In this document: positions 16,036 to 25,059 of the stretch, piece by piece
Position numbering within the stretch: position 1 is the first letter of the stretch
Layout of the letters: each line of letters starts with the position of its first letter
Assembly: GCF_002005225.1 (NCBI RefSeq)
Contig: NZ_CP019724.1
Location: 4,915,501 to 4,979,500, forward strand
Source of the DNA: Streptomyces pactum
GTDB taxonomy: Bacteria > Actinomycetota > Actinomycetes > Streptomycetales > Streptomycetaceae
Length of the DNA stretch: 64,000 bases
Direction of reading: 5' to 3'
The notes under the pieces: generated by a model
What the model saw: only the letters and a program-made list of their open reading frames with translations
What the model was told of the DNA's origin: nothing
Databases searched by the model: none
Made by a program: the position numbers and the translations under genes

Positions 16036-17685
16036 TCAGCCCCTGCTGACCGCCGTGAGGATCTCCGGCAGCCGCTCCGCCGTGCGCGGGGCGGCCAGCC
16101 GCAGACCGAGCGCCGTCAGCACCGCGCCGTACCCGGCGCCCACCGGGAGCAACAGGGGACCCGGGCCGCCGCCCTCGCGCACGTTCACCCAGATCGTCAG
16201 CGCGATCACGGGCGCGCACAGCAGGGCCGCGCCGACCATGCCGCCGAGGATCGAGATCCAGGCCAGCCCGGCCTGGCCCGGGGCGACGTTCTTGTACCCC
16301 TCCTGCGGGATGGAGTACGGGAAGCGCGCCGAGGTCCACGCGCCGGTCGCCAGCATCGCGCCGAGCAGCGCGAAGGACAGGCCCAGCGCCTCGGGCAGCG
16401 TCCGCCAGTCGTCGAGTACGGCGGCGGTCAGGACGGTGACGAGGGTGGCGTACGGCAGCGTGATCAGCAGCAGGGCCAGCGCGCGGGCGCGCAGCTCGAC
16501 GTAGGCGTCCCGGGTCGAGGAGATCGTCATCGCGACCATCCAGAACGCGGACGTGTCCTGCCCGAACTGGTTGTACATCTGGATGCCGAGCATCCCGGCG
16601 GCGAAGCAGGAGAAGTAGACCGAGCCGGTGCCCTGCCAGGCGTTGAACACGGGCACGATGAGCCCGATGGCGAGCGCGGTCACCCAGGCAGCCTTGGTCT
16701 TGGGGTCGCGCCACACGTAGCGCAGCGTGCGCTCCATGGTGGTGCCGGTGCGGCCCGCGGGCAGCAGCCGGGCGAGCCCCGCCGAGCCGCGCTCGCGCAC
16801 CGGCCGGGTGTCGCTCTGGAGGGTGGACCCGTCGGGCGTGGTCATCAGCCGCGTCAGGTGGCGCTCCCACACCCACAGCAGCAGCACCAGGGCCGCCGCG
16901 GTCAGCGCCAGTTGGGCGAGCGCGACGCCGTACGCCCCGTCGCTCGCCGCGTCCATGGCGCCGACCGCCGTCGCGGGCGGCACCCAGCGCAGTACGCCGG
17001 CCGCCGGGTCGAGCTGCTCGAGCCCCGACGAGCCCAGCCGCTGCACGCCGAAGTTGACGAGCTGCGCCCCGACCGCGACGACCAGTCCGCTCAGCACCGC
17101 GAGGTCGCGCCCCTTGCGGCTGGTCAGCAGCCGCACGTTGGCGGCGGCCACGGCCCGGGCGAGGGTCACGCACACCAGCAGCGCGAGTACGGCACCGACG
17201 ACGCCGACGGCGTACGCCGCCCCGCCGTGCGCCACCGCGACCACGGAACCGGCGAACAGGCACAGCGTGAACAGCGGCCCGATACCCACCAGCGACGCGG
17301 TGAGCAGGGCCCGGACCAGCGGGCGGGGCCGCAGCGGCAGCATCACCAGCCGGGTCGGGTCGAGCGTCTCGTCGCCGCCGGGGAAGAACAGCGGCATCAC
17401 CGCCCAGCCCAGGCCCAGCACGGCCGCCAGCAGGACGACGAGTGAGTCCACGTGCGCGTATCCGCGCAGCGCGACCAGGCCGGCCAACTGGAGCGCGGTG
17501 AAGAGCAGGACGAGGACGGCCGAGGCGATGTAGGCGGCCCGCCGTCCGCCGGACTGCCGCAGTCCGTTGCGCAGCAGGGACAGTTTCAACCGTACGAAGA
17601 CCGACGTGACGGACGTGGCGGAAGCGGCAGAGGCGCCCGTCGTGCCCGCAGTGCCCGGTGTCACCGGTTCGGCCCGCGTGCTCAT
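16036..17685 (-). CDS. ABC transporter permease, large integral membrane protein
   Basis: 549 residues with about 10-12 hydrophobic segments, for example AAYIASAVLVLLFTALQLAG near residue 47 and VALAQLALTAAALVLLLWVW near 285. Its ATG at 17685 overlaps the stop of the ATPase gene (ATGA), so the two are translationally coupled and should form one transporter. Hydrophilic loops carry ERTLRYVWRDPKTKAAW, seen in actinobacterial ABC exporter permeases of unknown substrate. The N-terminal 30 residues are Ala/Thr/Ser-rich and variable. Substrate unknown; no binding protein lies next to it, so export is more likely than import. Confidence 0.82.
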   Translation of the reverse strand: MSTRAEPVTPGTAGTTGASAASATSVTSVFVRLKLSLLRNGLRQSGGRRAAYIASAVLVLLFTALQLAGLVALRGYAHVDSLVVLLAAVLGLGWAVMPLFFPGGDETLDPTRLVMLPLRPRPLVRALLTASLVGIGPLFTLCLFAGSVVAVAHGGAAYAVGVVGAVLALLVCVTLARAVAAANVRLLTSRKGRDLAVLSGLVVAVGAQLVNFGVQRLGSSGLEQLDPAAGVLRWVPPATAVGAMDAASDGAYGVALAQLALTAAALVLLLWVWERHLTRLMTTPDGSTLQSDTRPVRERGSAGLARLLPAGRTGTTMERTLRYVWRDPKTKAAWVTALAIGLIVPVFNAWQGTGSVYFSCFAAGMLGIQMYNQFGQDTSAFWMVAMTISSTRDAYVELRARALALLLITLPYATLVTVLTAAVLDDWRTLPEALGLSFALLGAMLATGAWTSARFPYSIPQEGYKNVAPGQAGLAWISILGGMVGAALLCAPVIALTIWVNVREGGGPGPLLLPVGAGYGAVLTALGLRLAAPRTAERLPEILTAVSRG

Positions 17686-18455
17686 CGGGTCCCGCCGCCC
17701 AGCCAGTCCAGGTCGGACCCGGCGTCCCGGCCGCCGGCACCGACGAGTTCGAGGAACGCCTGCTGCAACGACGCCGACTCGCCGCGCACCTCGGCGAGCG
17801 TGCCGGTGGCGCGGATGCGGCCGGCGGCCATGACGGCCACCCAGTCGCACAGCGACTCCACCAGCTCCATGACGTGGGAGGAGAAGACGACGGTGGCTCC
17901 GGAGGCCGTGTAGCGCTCCAGTACGCCCCGGATCGTCTGGGCGGAGACCGGGTCGACGCCCTCGAACGGCTCGTCCAGGAAAAGCACTTCGGGATTGTGC
18001 AGCAGCGCGGCCGCCAGCCCGGTCTTCTTCCGCATGCCGGTCGAGTAGTCGACGACCAGTTGGTGCTGGGCCCCGGACAGGTCGAGCACGTCGAGCAACT
18101 GCGTGGCCCGCTTGTCCACCTCGGCTCCGGGCAGCCCGCGCAACCGGCCCGTGTAACCGAGGAGTTCCCGCCCCGACAGCCGCTCGAACAGTCGCAGTCC
18201 CTCGGGCAGCACCCCGATGCGGGCCTTGACCTCCGCCGGATCACGCCACACGTCGTGCCCGACGACCTCGACCGCCCCCTGGTCCGGCCTGAGCAGCCCG
18301 GTCACCATCGAGAGGGTGGTGGTCTTCCCGGCCCCGTTCGGCCCGACGAGCCCGATGAACTTGCCCGCGGGCAGCTCCAGATCGATCCCGCCCACGGCGA
18401 CCTGCTGCCCGAACCGCTTCCACAGCCCCCGCACACGTACGGCGCTACCAGTCAC
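17682..18455 (-). CDS. ABC transporter ATP-binding protein
   Basis: 257-residue ATPase with Walker A GPNGAGKTTT near residue 39, signature motif YSTGMRKKTG near 139, Walker B VLFLDEPFEG near 160 and the switch histidine in FSSHVMELVE. The C-terminal tail ends DWLGGGTR. Of two adjacent GTG codons, 18455 is preferred because GGAGGG lies 7 nt upstream. Together with the overlapping permease gene it encodes a two-gene ABC exporter of unknown substrate. Confidence 0.9.
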   Translation of the reverse strand: MTGSAVRVRGLWKRFGQQVAVGGIDLELPAGKFIGLVGPNGAGKTTTLSMVTGLLRPDQGAVEVVGHDVWRDPAEVKARIGVLPEGLRLFERLSGRELLGYTGRLRGLPGAEVDKRATQLLDVLDLSGAQHQLVVDYSTGMRKKTGLAAALLHNPEVLFLDEPFEGVDPVSAQTIRGVLERYTASGATVVFSSHVMELVESLCDWVAVMAAGRIRATGTLAEVRGESASLQQAFLELVGAGGRDAGSDLDWLGGGTR

Positions 18456-18502
18456 CACGTCTCCCTCCGTCGAGTCGAACCCTACGGGGGCGGCGACGCC
18501 GA

Positions 18503-19180
18503 TCAAGGGGTGGTGAAGGGGCGTTCCTGACGTTCCCTGCCGCACGCGTACGCCAACGGCGAGATCAACTCCTCCACGTCCGGCAGCCACCGGTTCGCCG
18601 GCGTGGGCCGGCACGCCCACTGCACGGCCCCCCGCGTCCCGTACCGCGTGGGCGGGGCGGCGACGTACGTGCCCTCGCCCAGCGCCGTCAGATCCAGGGA
18701 CAGCGGCGACCACCCCAGCCGCCGCACGAGATCCGGCACCTTCACGGCGGCCCCCGGAAGGACGAGGAACCGCATCCGCCGGTCCGGCGTCAGCGTGACC
18801 GGCCCGAGGGTCAGCTCCATCCGCTCCATCCGGGCCAGGGCCAGGAACCCCGCGGTCTCGGGCACGTCGATCGCGTCGAACGTCCGCCCCGTGGGCAGCA
18901 GGATCGACGCCGTCGGCTGCTTCTGCCACATCCGGCGGGCCACGGTCGCGCTGCCCGTCGCCTGCGTCGCCCAGTCCTCACGCGCCGGGTGAGCGCCCGG
19001 GGCGGCGCATCCGGGGTCCGCGCAGGAACAGCGCTGCACCCCGTCGGCGGCTTCCAGCCAGGTGCCGGGAAACACGTCCCAGTGGCGCTCCTCGGCATAG
19101 CGTACGGCGGTCTCCAGCAGCGACGCGCCGCGCTGCTGGGGGATCTGAGCGGCTTCGGTGCCGGGGATGGTCTCTTCCAC
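18503..19180 (-). CDS. Bifunctional DNA primase/polymerase-domain protein
   Basis: About 225 residues resembling the prim-pol domain proteins common in Streptomyces: TAVRYAEERHWDVFPGTW, CSCADPGCAAPGAHPARED, ATGSATVARRMW, ASILLPTGRTFDAIDVPE and VAAPPTRYG. In family members the phage/plasmid prim-pol fold uses acidic residues around FDAIDVPE. GTG at 19180 (reading VEETIPGTEAAQIP) is preferred by comparison with remembered relatives; an in-frame GTG at 19204 would add eight residues but has no ribosome-binding site. The gene stands alone. Its cellular role in non-mobile loci is unknown. Confidence 0.75.
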   Translation of the reverse strand: MEETIPGTEAAQIPQQRGASLLETAVRYAEERHWDVFPGTWLEAADGVQRCSCADPGCAAPGAHPAREDWATQATGSATVARRMWQKQPTASILLPTGRTFDAIDVPETAGFLALARMERMELTLGPVTLTPDRRMRFLVLPGAAVKVPDLVRRLGWSPLSLDLTALGEGTYVAAPPTRYGTRGAVQWACRPTPANRWLPDVEELISPLAYACGRERQERPFTTP

Positions 19181-19538
19181 GTGGAACTCAACTCCCGTGC
19201 TCACCGGGGGTTACGGGCGCCCGCCCGTCTCCCACCACCATGTTCCCGGCGAGAGCCGCCGGGTCCGCGCCTTCCCCTCTGCGCGGGGGAGGAGCATCGA
19301 TTCCGCATCCGGGGCGCATGGGTGCATGTACGGGGGCGCGCGGGAGGAATCGCCGCGGGAGCTGGGTAGCCACGTCTGGGGCCGGCGTGGGCCGTTTCCC
19401 CGGCAATCCTCGCAAGCACTACAAGCTTCGCAAGTCTCGCATTGTCGGCACAACGACGGGGCATTGATCTTCCCGGCCGGATCTTTTCGTCCGCCGGGAC
19501 AGCATCGAGACCGCATGAGACCGCATGGGGGTTACGCC
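19181..19538. other. Divergent intergenic region upstream of the TPR regulator
   Basis: About 360 nt with no convincing gene. At 19410-19445 an AT-richer stretch contains the repeated words CGCAAG, CAAGC and TCGCA, and a 10-bp direct repeat GAGACCGCAT occurs twice at 19507-19526, just before the regulator's ribosome-binding site (GGGGG). These are promoter- and operator-like features, but no known box was recognised. Confidence 0.45.
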
Positions 19539-20924
19539 ATGGCCGCAAGGCCTCTCGTCGCGCGGCAGCCGAACGAACGACTGCAGGCGCTCATTCAGGA
19601 AGCGGGCTGCTCGAACGCGGGCCTGGCCCGCCGGGTCAACGTGTGCGGGGTCGAGCACGGTCTCGACCTGCGGTACGACAAGACGTCGGTGGCCCGCTGG
19701 CTGCGGGGGCAGCAACCCCGGGGCCGGGCACCGGCGATCATCGCCGAGGCGCTCGGACGCAAGCTCGGCCGCACGGTCACCATCGACGAGATCGGCATGG
19801 CCAACGGCAAGAACCTCGCGTCGGGCGTCGGCCTCCAGTTCTCGCCGACGGTACTGGGGGCCATCGAGCAGGTCTGCGAGCTGTGGCGCAGCGACGTGGG
19901 ACGCCGGGACTTCCTGTCCGGCTCCTCCGTCGCCGCGTCCGCGCTCGTCGAGCCCAGCCGCGACTGGCTGATCTCCGCCCCCGACTCGCAGGTGTCGCGC
20001 GCGGCCGGGCCCCGGGTGGGCCGGTCCGACGTGGCGGCGGTGCGGGCGATGACGCAGGCGCTGGTGGACCTGGACCACCAGTACGGCAGCGGGCACGTGC
20101 GCCCGGTCGTCGTGCACTACCTGAACAGCGTCGTCTCCGGCCTGCTCGCGGGCTCGTACCGGGAGGCGGTGGGGCGGGAGCTGTTCGCCACGGTCGCCCG
20201 GCTGACGGAACTGGCCGGATACATGGCCGTCGACACGGGGCAGCCCGGCCTCGCTCAGCGGTACTACATCCAGTCGCTGCGGCTGGCGCAGGCGGCCGGG
20301 GACCGCGGCTACGGCGGGTACGTCCTCGCCGCGTCCATGAGCCACCTGGCCGCGCAGCTCGGGAACCCGCGCGAGATCGCGCAGTTGGCGCGCGCGGCGC
20401 AGGAGGGGGCGCGCGGGCGGGTGACCCCGCGAGCGGAGGCGATGTTCCACGCGGCCGAGGCCCGCGGCCACGCCCTGCTGGGCGACGTACGGGCGGCCCA
20501 TACGGCGGCCGGGCGGGCGGTCGGCGCGATGGAGACGGCCGATCCGGCCTCCGGGGACGACCCGGTGTGGATCGCGCACTTCGACGGGGCCTACCTGGCG
20601 GACGAGTTGGCCCACTGCCACCGGGACCTCGGGCAGGCCGACGCGGCGGCACGGTACGCGCGCCAGTCCCTCGACGGGCATCCTGAGTCGCGGGCCCGCA
20701 GGCGGGCCATCGGCCACGTGCTGCTCGCCACCGCGCAGGTGCAGCAGCGCGAGGTCGAACAGGCCTGCAACACCGCGACGAAGGCCGTGGAGCTCCTGGA
20801 GACGCTGCGCTCGAACCGGGGCGCCGAGTACCTGGAGGACTTCCAGGCGCGGCTGGAGCCGTACCGGGCGGAGGCGGTGGTGCGGGAGTTCGGGGCGCGG
20901 CTCGACCTGCAGGCCGCCGCGTGA
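19539..20924 (+). CDS. XRE/TPR-type regulator resembling NsdA-family proteins
   Basis: 461 residues. The first 90 contain an HTH-like region (SNAGLARRVNVCG, then KTSVARWLRGQQPRGRAPAI). The rest is helical with TPR-like repeats (ELAGYMAVDTGQPGLAQRYY, LAHCHRDLGQADAAARYARQ). This layout matches the Streptomyces regulators related to NsdA, a negative regulator of sporulation and antibiotic production, but I cannot tell orthologue from paralogue. ATG at 19539 has GGGGG 7 nt upstream. Residues 124-138 (RRDFLSGSSVAASAL) look like a twin-arginine motif plus hydrophobic stretch in mid-protein, which is odd for a cytoplasmic regulator but recurrent in this family as I recall. Confidence 0.75.
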   Translation: MAARPLVARQPNERLQALIQEAGCSNAGLARRVNVCGVEHGLDLRYDKTSVARWLRGQQPRGRAPAIIAEALGRKLGRTVTIDEIGMANGKNLASGVGLQFSPTVLGAIEQVCELWRSDVGRRDFLSGSSVAASALVEPSRDWLISAPDSQVSRAAGPRVGRSDVAAVRAMTQALVDLDHQYGSGHVRPVVVHYLNSVVSGLLAGSYREAVGRELFATVARLTELAGYMAVDTGQPGLAQRYYIQSLRLAQAAGDRGYGGYVLAASMSHLAAQLGNPREIAQLARAAQEGARGRVTPRAEAMFHAAEARGHALLGDVRAAHTAAGRAVGAMETADPASGDDPVWIAHFDGAYLADELAHCHRDLGQADAAARYARQSLDGHPESRARRRAIGHVLLATAQVQQREVEQACNTATKAVELLETLRSNRGAEYLEDFQARLEPYRAEAVVREFGARLDLQAAA

Positions 20925-21125
20925 ACGAACGGGCCGCGCACGCGTGAACGGCGCGGAAACTCCGCCACGGTGAGCGGGAAGTGTCGTGAACAGCGTGCCG
21001 CGGTCCGGTTTTGTTACTGCGGTCACAGGGAAGGAGTGCGCGCCCGGTGCTGCGTGGCAGCGGGCTCCGGGGACCCGGTAGCGTGAGCCGACGATTCCGA
21101 AGGTCCCCCATTCGTAGGAGTCTTG

Positions 21126-22988
21126 GTGACGCAGAGTGGACAGGGCGAGGAGCCCTCGGCGCGGCAAGCGCACGAAGGCATCGTGCTGCCCTCGGACGGC
21201 GGCGAGCCCTTGCTGCCGGGCCCGGCGGGCGGATCCGCCGGGCCGCAGGCCGGCCGGCCCGCGCCCGCCTCGGCGCCGCCCGGCGGCCAGGCCTGGGACC
21301 GGCCGTGGGGGCCCGAGCAGCAGCAGAGCCCGTCCCAGGACCAGAGCTGGCCCACGCCGCCCGGAGCCCAGCCCTGGGGGTCCCAGGAGGCCGGGCACCC
21401 GCCCGCCCAGCCGGCCGACCCGCACGCCTGGCCCGCGCCGAGCGGCCCGGCACAGGCCCCCGGCGTCCTGCCGCCCCAGGCGGGGCCGGGCCCGCTGCCC
21501 CCGGAGGGCGCGCAGGCCCCGGCGTACGGCGGACCGGCCGACGGCCGGGCGTACGGCGCGCGGTCGCCGTACGGTCAGCACGGCCAGGAGTCCACGCCGC
21601 AGTCGCACGCGTCGCAGCAGCCGCACCAGTCGCAGCAGCAGCCGCACCAGTCGCATGAGCCGTACGGGCACCAGCCGCCCGCGCCCTATCCGCAGCCGTA
21701 TCAGTCGCACGGTCAGCAGTCGCACGGTCAGCAGTCGCACGGTCAGCAGCCGTACGGTCAGCAGTCCTACGGTCAGCAGTCTTACGGCCACCAGCCGCCC
21801 GCGCCGCAGTCGGACCAGCCGCCCGCGCCCGCCGACGAGGGGGCCACCCAGTACCTCCCGCCGGTCGGGGTGCCCGCCGACGAGGGCGCGACGCAGTACA
21901 TACCTCCCGTGGCCCCCGGGGCGCTGCCTCCGGAGAGACCCGCCCAGTCGCACGCCGAGTCGACGCGGTTCCTCGGCCGGGCACCGCAGTACCCCGCGCA
22001 GCCCGCGACCGGGCACCAGCCCGCCCCCGCCGCGCCCGCCCCCGACCCCGACGCCGAGGCCACCCAGTTCATCGCGCCCGTGCCCGGCGGCCCCGCCCCG
22101 GCCCCGTTCGGTGCCGCGCCCGGCGGTGACGAGGAGCGGCAGCCGCCCGCCGAGTTCGACAACCTCTTCCGCGGCGCGCCGGGCGCCGACGGCCAGGCTT
22201 CGGCCACCCAGCAGATGCCCCGCTTCGACGAGCCGCAGGCCCCGCGCCCCGGCGGCCGGCCCATGTACGCCCCGCAGGGCCCGGACGGCGGTGGCGGCGG
22301 CAGGCGGCGCGGGCACGACAGCGGCGGCGGCCGGGGCGGCCGCGGCGGGCGGAGCGGTTCGCGCCTGCCGCTCCTCGCGGCCGTGGGCGTCGGCATCGCC
22401 GTCGTCGGTGTCGGCGCCGGCGCGATGATGGCCGGCGGGGGCGGTGAGGAGGACAAGGGCGACAACCAGCCCGTGTCCGCCACGGCTCCGGCCTCCGAGT
22501 CCGCGTCGGCCTCCGCCTCGCCGTCCGTCGACCCGGTCCGGCAGCAGGCCGTCGAGCTGGACAAGCTGCTGGCCGAGAGCGGCACCGGACGGGCCACGGT
22601 GATCAGCGCCGTGGAGGACGTGAAGTCGTGCGACAACCTGTCCCAGGCGGCCAAGGACCTGCGCGACGCCGCCAAGCAGCGCACCGGGCTGGTCACCAGC
22701 CTCTCGAAACTGTCCGTGGACCAACTGCCGCGGCACACCGAGCTGACCACCGCCCTCACCAAGGCGTGGCAGGCCTCGGCGTCGGCCGACAACCACTACG
22801 CGGCCTGGGCCGACCAGACGGCCGGCAAGAAGGGCTGCAAGAAGGGCAAAGCCCGCACCACCGGCCAGCATCAGGCCGGGAACCGGGCGAGCGGCACGGC
22901 GAGCAAGCAGAAGGCCGAGGCCGCCAAGCTCTGGAACAGCATCGCCAAGAAGTACGGCCTGACGGAACGCGAACCGACCCAGCTATGA
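21126..22988 (+). CDS. Single-pass membrane protein with Q-rich repeats and TQ motifs
   Basis: 620 residues. Residues 1-410 are cytoplasmic by prediction, low complexity and rich in Pro, Gln and Gly, with a SHGQQ/YGQQ repeat near 200-222. Repeated motifs ATQYLPP, ATQYIPP, STRFLG, ATQFIAP and ATQQMP follow. One transmembrane segment (LPLLAAVGVGIAVVGVGAGA) near residue 420 leads to an outside domain of about 180 residues with a Ser/Ala-rich linker and helical Lys-rich end. Threonines in the TQ motifs could be targets of Ser/Thr kinases or FHA proteins (inference). GTG at 21126 has AGGAG 5 nt upstream. Function unknown. Confidence 0.75.
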   Translation: MTQSGQGEEPSARQAHEGIVLPSDGGEPLLPGPAGGSAGPQAGRPAPASAPPGGQAWDRPWGPEQQQSPSQDQSWPTPPGAQPWGSQEAGHPPAQPADPHAWPAPSGPAQAPGVLPPQAGPGPLPPEGAQAPAYGGPADGRAYGARSPYGQHGQESTPQSHASQQPHQSQQQPHQSHEPYGHQPPAPYPQPYQSHGQQSHGQQSHGQQPYGQQSYGQQSYGHQPPAPQSDQPPAPADEGATQYLPPVGVPADEGATQYIPPVAPGALPPERPAQSHAESTRFLGRAPQYPAQPATGHQPAPAAPAPDPDAEATQFIAPVPGGPAPAPFGAAPGGDEERQPPAEFDNLFRGAPGADGQASATQQMPRFDEPQAPRPGGRPMYAPQGPDGGGGGRRRGHDSGGGRGGRGGRSGSRLPLLAAVGVGIAVVGVGAGAMMAGGGGEEDKGDNQPVSATAPASESASASASPSVDPVRQQAVELDKLLAESGTGRATVISAVEDVKSCDNLSQAAKDLRDAAKQRTGLVTSLSKLSVDQLPRHTELTTALTKAWQASASADNHYAAWADQTAGKKGCKKGKARTTGQHQAGNRASGTASKQKAEAAKLWNSIAKKYGLTEREPTQL

Positions 22989-23008
22989 CCCGCCCGGGCG
23001 GCGGATCA

Positions 23009-23065
23009 GGTCAGGCCCGGTCAGGCCCGGCCCGGCCAGGTCAGGCCCGGTCAGGCCCGGTCAGG
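23009..23065. repeat. 10-bp tandem repeat between convergent genes
   Basis: GGTCAGGCCC occurs at 23009, 23019, 23039 and 23049 with a partial copy at 23059; a shorter degenerate block separates the pairs. It fills the gap between the stop codons of the TQ-motif protein gene and the binding-protein gene. No long inverted repeat was found, so it is not an obvious terminator. Confidence 0.85.
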
Positions 23066-23078
23066 TCTATGGCCCGGG

Positions 23079-24395
23079 TCAGGCCAGGTCGGCGTTCCGC
23101 AGGGTGCGGGTGGTGTCCACGGCGTCCTCGCTGGCCGACACCAGGCGGCCCCGCCGTACGACCTGGAGGGTGACCTCGGCGTTGACCAGGCGTGGGAAGC
23201 CGACCGACGCCAGCTTGTCCGCGAACTTCCACTGGAGGGGCGGGGTCAGTCCGCCCGTGCCGACCTTCAGGCCGTCGTCCAGGGCGCGGGTGAGGGTGTG
23301 GGCGCTGACCTCGCCGTCGCCGAGCGACTCGACGGCCGCCTTGAGGACGGTGTACGCGATCCAGGTGGTCTGCACCCCGGCGTCCGCCGCGTCGACGTCG
23401 TTGTCGCCGAACGCCTGCTCCTTGATCACCCGCTTCATCCCGCCCCAGGCCGGGTCGCTCACCGCCGGGTACCAGCCGGTGACGTACGCCCCCTCGTAGG
23501 GCCCGGACGCCCCGCCGCTCGCGTTCACCGTGGTCTGGTCGACGCTGCCGAGCACCGTCGCGGTGCGCACCTCGGGGTAGTCCTCGCGGGCGCGCCGGAA
23601 GGAGTCCATGAAGGTGCCGGTGCGGTCCCCGAGGACCGGCACCACGCACCCCGGTTCCGCCGGGTCGGTGGTCGTCCGCTCCAGTGCCCGCTGGGACTGT
23701 CCGTCGTACGCGGTGGCGTCCTCCGCCGCACGCTGGTCCCGGGCCCGCTCGTGCCCGCCCGTGGTCAGTCCCGAGTCGAGCAGCACGGGCAACTGGTCGC
23801 CCGCGATGGTGTCGGGCCGGATGAGCGTGACGGGCCCGCAGGAGTCGGCGAGCGCGCTGCCGAGGCCGGCGAGCAGGGCGGGCTGCCCGCCGTTGACCGG
23901 GTAGGACAGCGGGCTGGTGAACTCCGTGTTGGTGATGCCGTAGCCGCCGATGTACGGGATCCCGGCGCCCTCCAGCACGGGGAAGAACGAGTCGGCGTGC
24001 TGGCTGTACGAGCCGACGACGGCGACCGCGTTCTCCTTGACGGCGCGGCGGGCGCACTTCGCGGCGGTGATGCCGTCGTTGTGTTCGTTGCAGGTCAGGA
24101 CGTTGAGCTTGCGGCCGCCGAGGCCGCCCCGGTCGTTGATCCAGCGGGCGTATGCCTGCGCGAAGGCGGGCATGCCCGGCTTGTTGGTCGCGCCGGTGTC
24201 CTGCGGCGCCCAGGTCATGACGGTGATCGGGTCGTCCCCGGATCCCCCCGTGCTCCCGGGGACGACCCCGCAGCCGGCGGCGAGCGACGCACACGCCACC
24301 AGGGCGCCCGCGGCGAGAGCGCCGGTGCGGGTGGCCCGGGAGCGGCCGCTCGGACCGCGGAGGAAGGTGCTGCGGGTGGGTCGCCTGCCGGTCAT
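23079..24395 (-). CDS. Branched-chain amino acid-type substrate-binding lipoprotein
   Basis: 438 residues. The N-terminus has a basic stretch, a hydrophobic core (GALAAGALVACASLAAGC) and a lipobox LAAGC, so Cys at about residue 42 should be lipidated and the protein anchored outside the membrane. The mature part is a type I periplasmic-binding fold: DPITVMTWAPQDTGATNKPG, WINDRGGLGGRKL, AVVGSYSQHADSFFPVLEGAGIPYIGG. It resembles LivJ/Peripla_BP_6 proteins. No permease or ATPase genes lie beside it, so it may be a sensor-type or orphan binding protein. Ligand unknown. Confidence 0.83.
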   Translation of the reverse strand: MTGRRPTRSTFLRGPSGRSRATRTGALAAGALVACASLAAGCGVVPGSTGGSGDDPITVMTWAPQDTGATNKPGMPAFAQAYARWINDRGGLGGRKLNVLTCNEHNDGITAAKCARRAVKENAVAVVGSYSQHADSFFPVLEGAGIPYIGGYGITNTEFTSPLSYPVNGGQPALLAGLGSALADSCGPVTLIRPDTIAGDQLPVLLDSGLTTGGHERARDQRAAEDATAYDGQSQRALERTTTDPAEPGCVVPVLGDRTGTFMDSFRRAREDYPEVRTATVLGSVDQTTVNASGGASGPYEGAYVTGWYPAVSDPAWGGMKRVIKEQAFGDNDVDAADAGVQTTWIAYTVLKAAVESLGDGEVSAHTLTRALDDGLKVGTGGLTPPLQWKFADKLASVGFPRLVNAEVTLQVVRRGRLVSASEDAVDTTRTLRNADLA

Positions 24396-24512
24396 GTATC
24401 CGCACGATTCCGTCACGCGGCTAACCTGGAAGTGACCTGCGGTCAACGCGTGGTGACACGCGGGTGAATTGCGGGGGCAGGTGAGGCACCGATGGAGGGG
24501 AACGTACGATCG

Positions 24513-25013
24513 ATGACCGTGCAAGGTTCGGAGAACTCTTCCCGTCGCGGCCGTCGCTCCACCACCATGGGCGGCATGCCCCTCAACGACATGCCGTGGT
24601 GGCGCTGGCGCAGCAATGTGCGCTCCGCGCTGCACATGCTCTCCGCCCCCGCCTTCCAGCGGGACGTCTGGCTGGCCGGTGTGGACGGCTACGGCGACGT
24701 CACCGACGCGGTGTACCGGCTGGTGGAGGACACCTGGCTGGATCACTGGTCCGCCGAGAAGTACGTGGGCACGGTCTTCCGTGACTCGCAGGAGGCGGCG
24801 CTCGTCGACAGCGCCGTACTGCGGGTACTGCGGATCATGCACCAGGTGGGGCCGGACGCGCCCGTGCACGCCTACCTCGACCACCCGGACTGGCCCGAGG
24901 CGGTGCGGGCGGCGCGCGACGCGCACGTGCGGCTGGCCACCAGTGACGGCGAGGACCCGGAGGCGGAGCCGCGCACGCTCGAGGTGCTGCAGATCCTGAC
25001 CCGGTCCGCCTGA
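24513..25013 (+). CDS. SCO4402-family conserved hypothetical protein
   Basis: 166 residues with a conserved core beginning MPLNDMPWWRWRSNVRSALH and including YGDVTDAVYRLVEDTWLD and SAEKYVGTVFRDSQEAALVD. Helical and cytoplasmic, without known catalytic motifs. ATG at 24513 is chosen; GGAGGGG lies 12 nt upstream, which is long, so a start at one of the ATGs in the MGGMPLNDM region (24567 or 24576) is possible. Divergent from the binding-protein gene and 46 nt before purU. Function unknown. Confidence 0.7.
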   Translation: MTVQGSENSSRRGRRSTTMGGMPLNDMPWWRWRSNVRSALHMLSAPAFQRDVWLAGVDGYGDVTDAVYRLVEDTWLDHWSAEKYVGTVFRDSQEAALVDSAVLRVLRIMHQVGPDAPVHAYLDHPDWPEAVRAARDAHVRLATSDGEDPEAEPRTLEVLQILTRSA

Positions 25014-25059
25014 CGGGACGCCCGCCGGGAGCGGCCCCGGATGTGGGACCCTGTCTCGC

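Noticed and set aside
18440..18480. tRNA T-arm-like sequence GGTTCGACTC near the ABC ATPase start
   Set aside because: No acceptor stem, anticodon arm or CCA-flanking structure around it; it is the ribosome-binding region of the ATPase gene.
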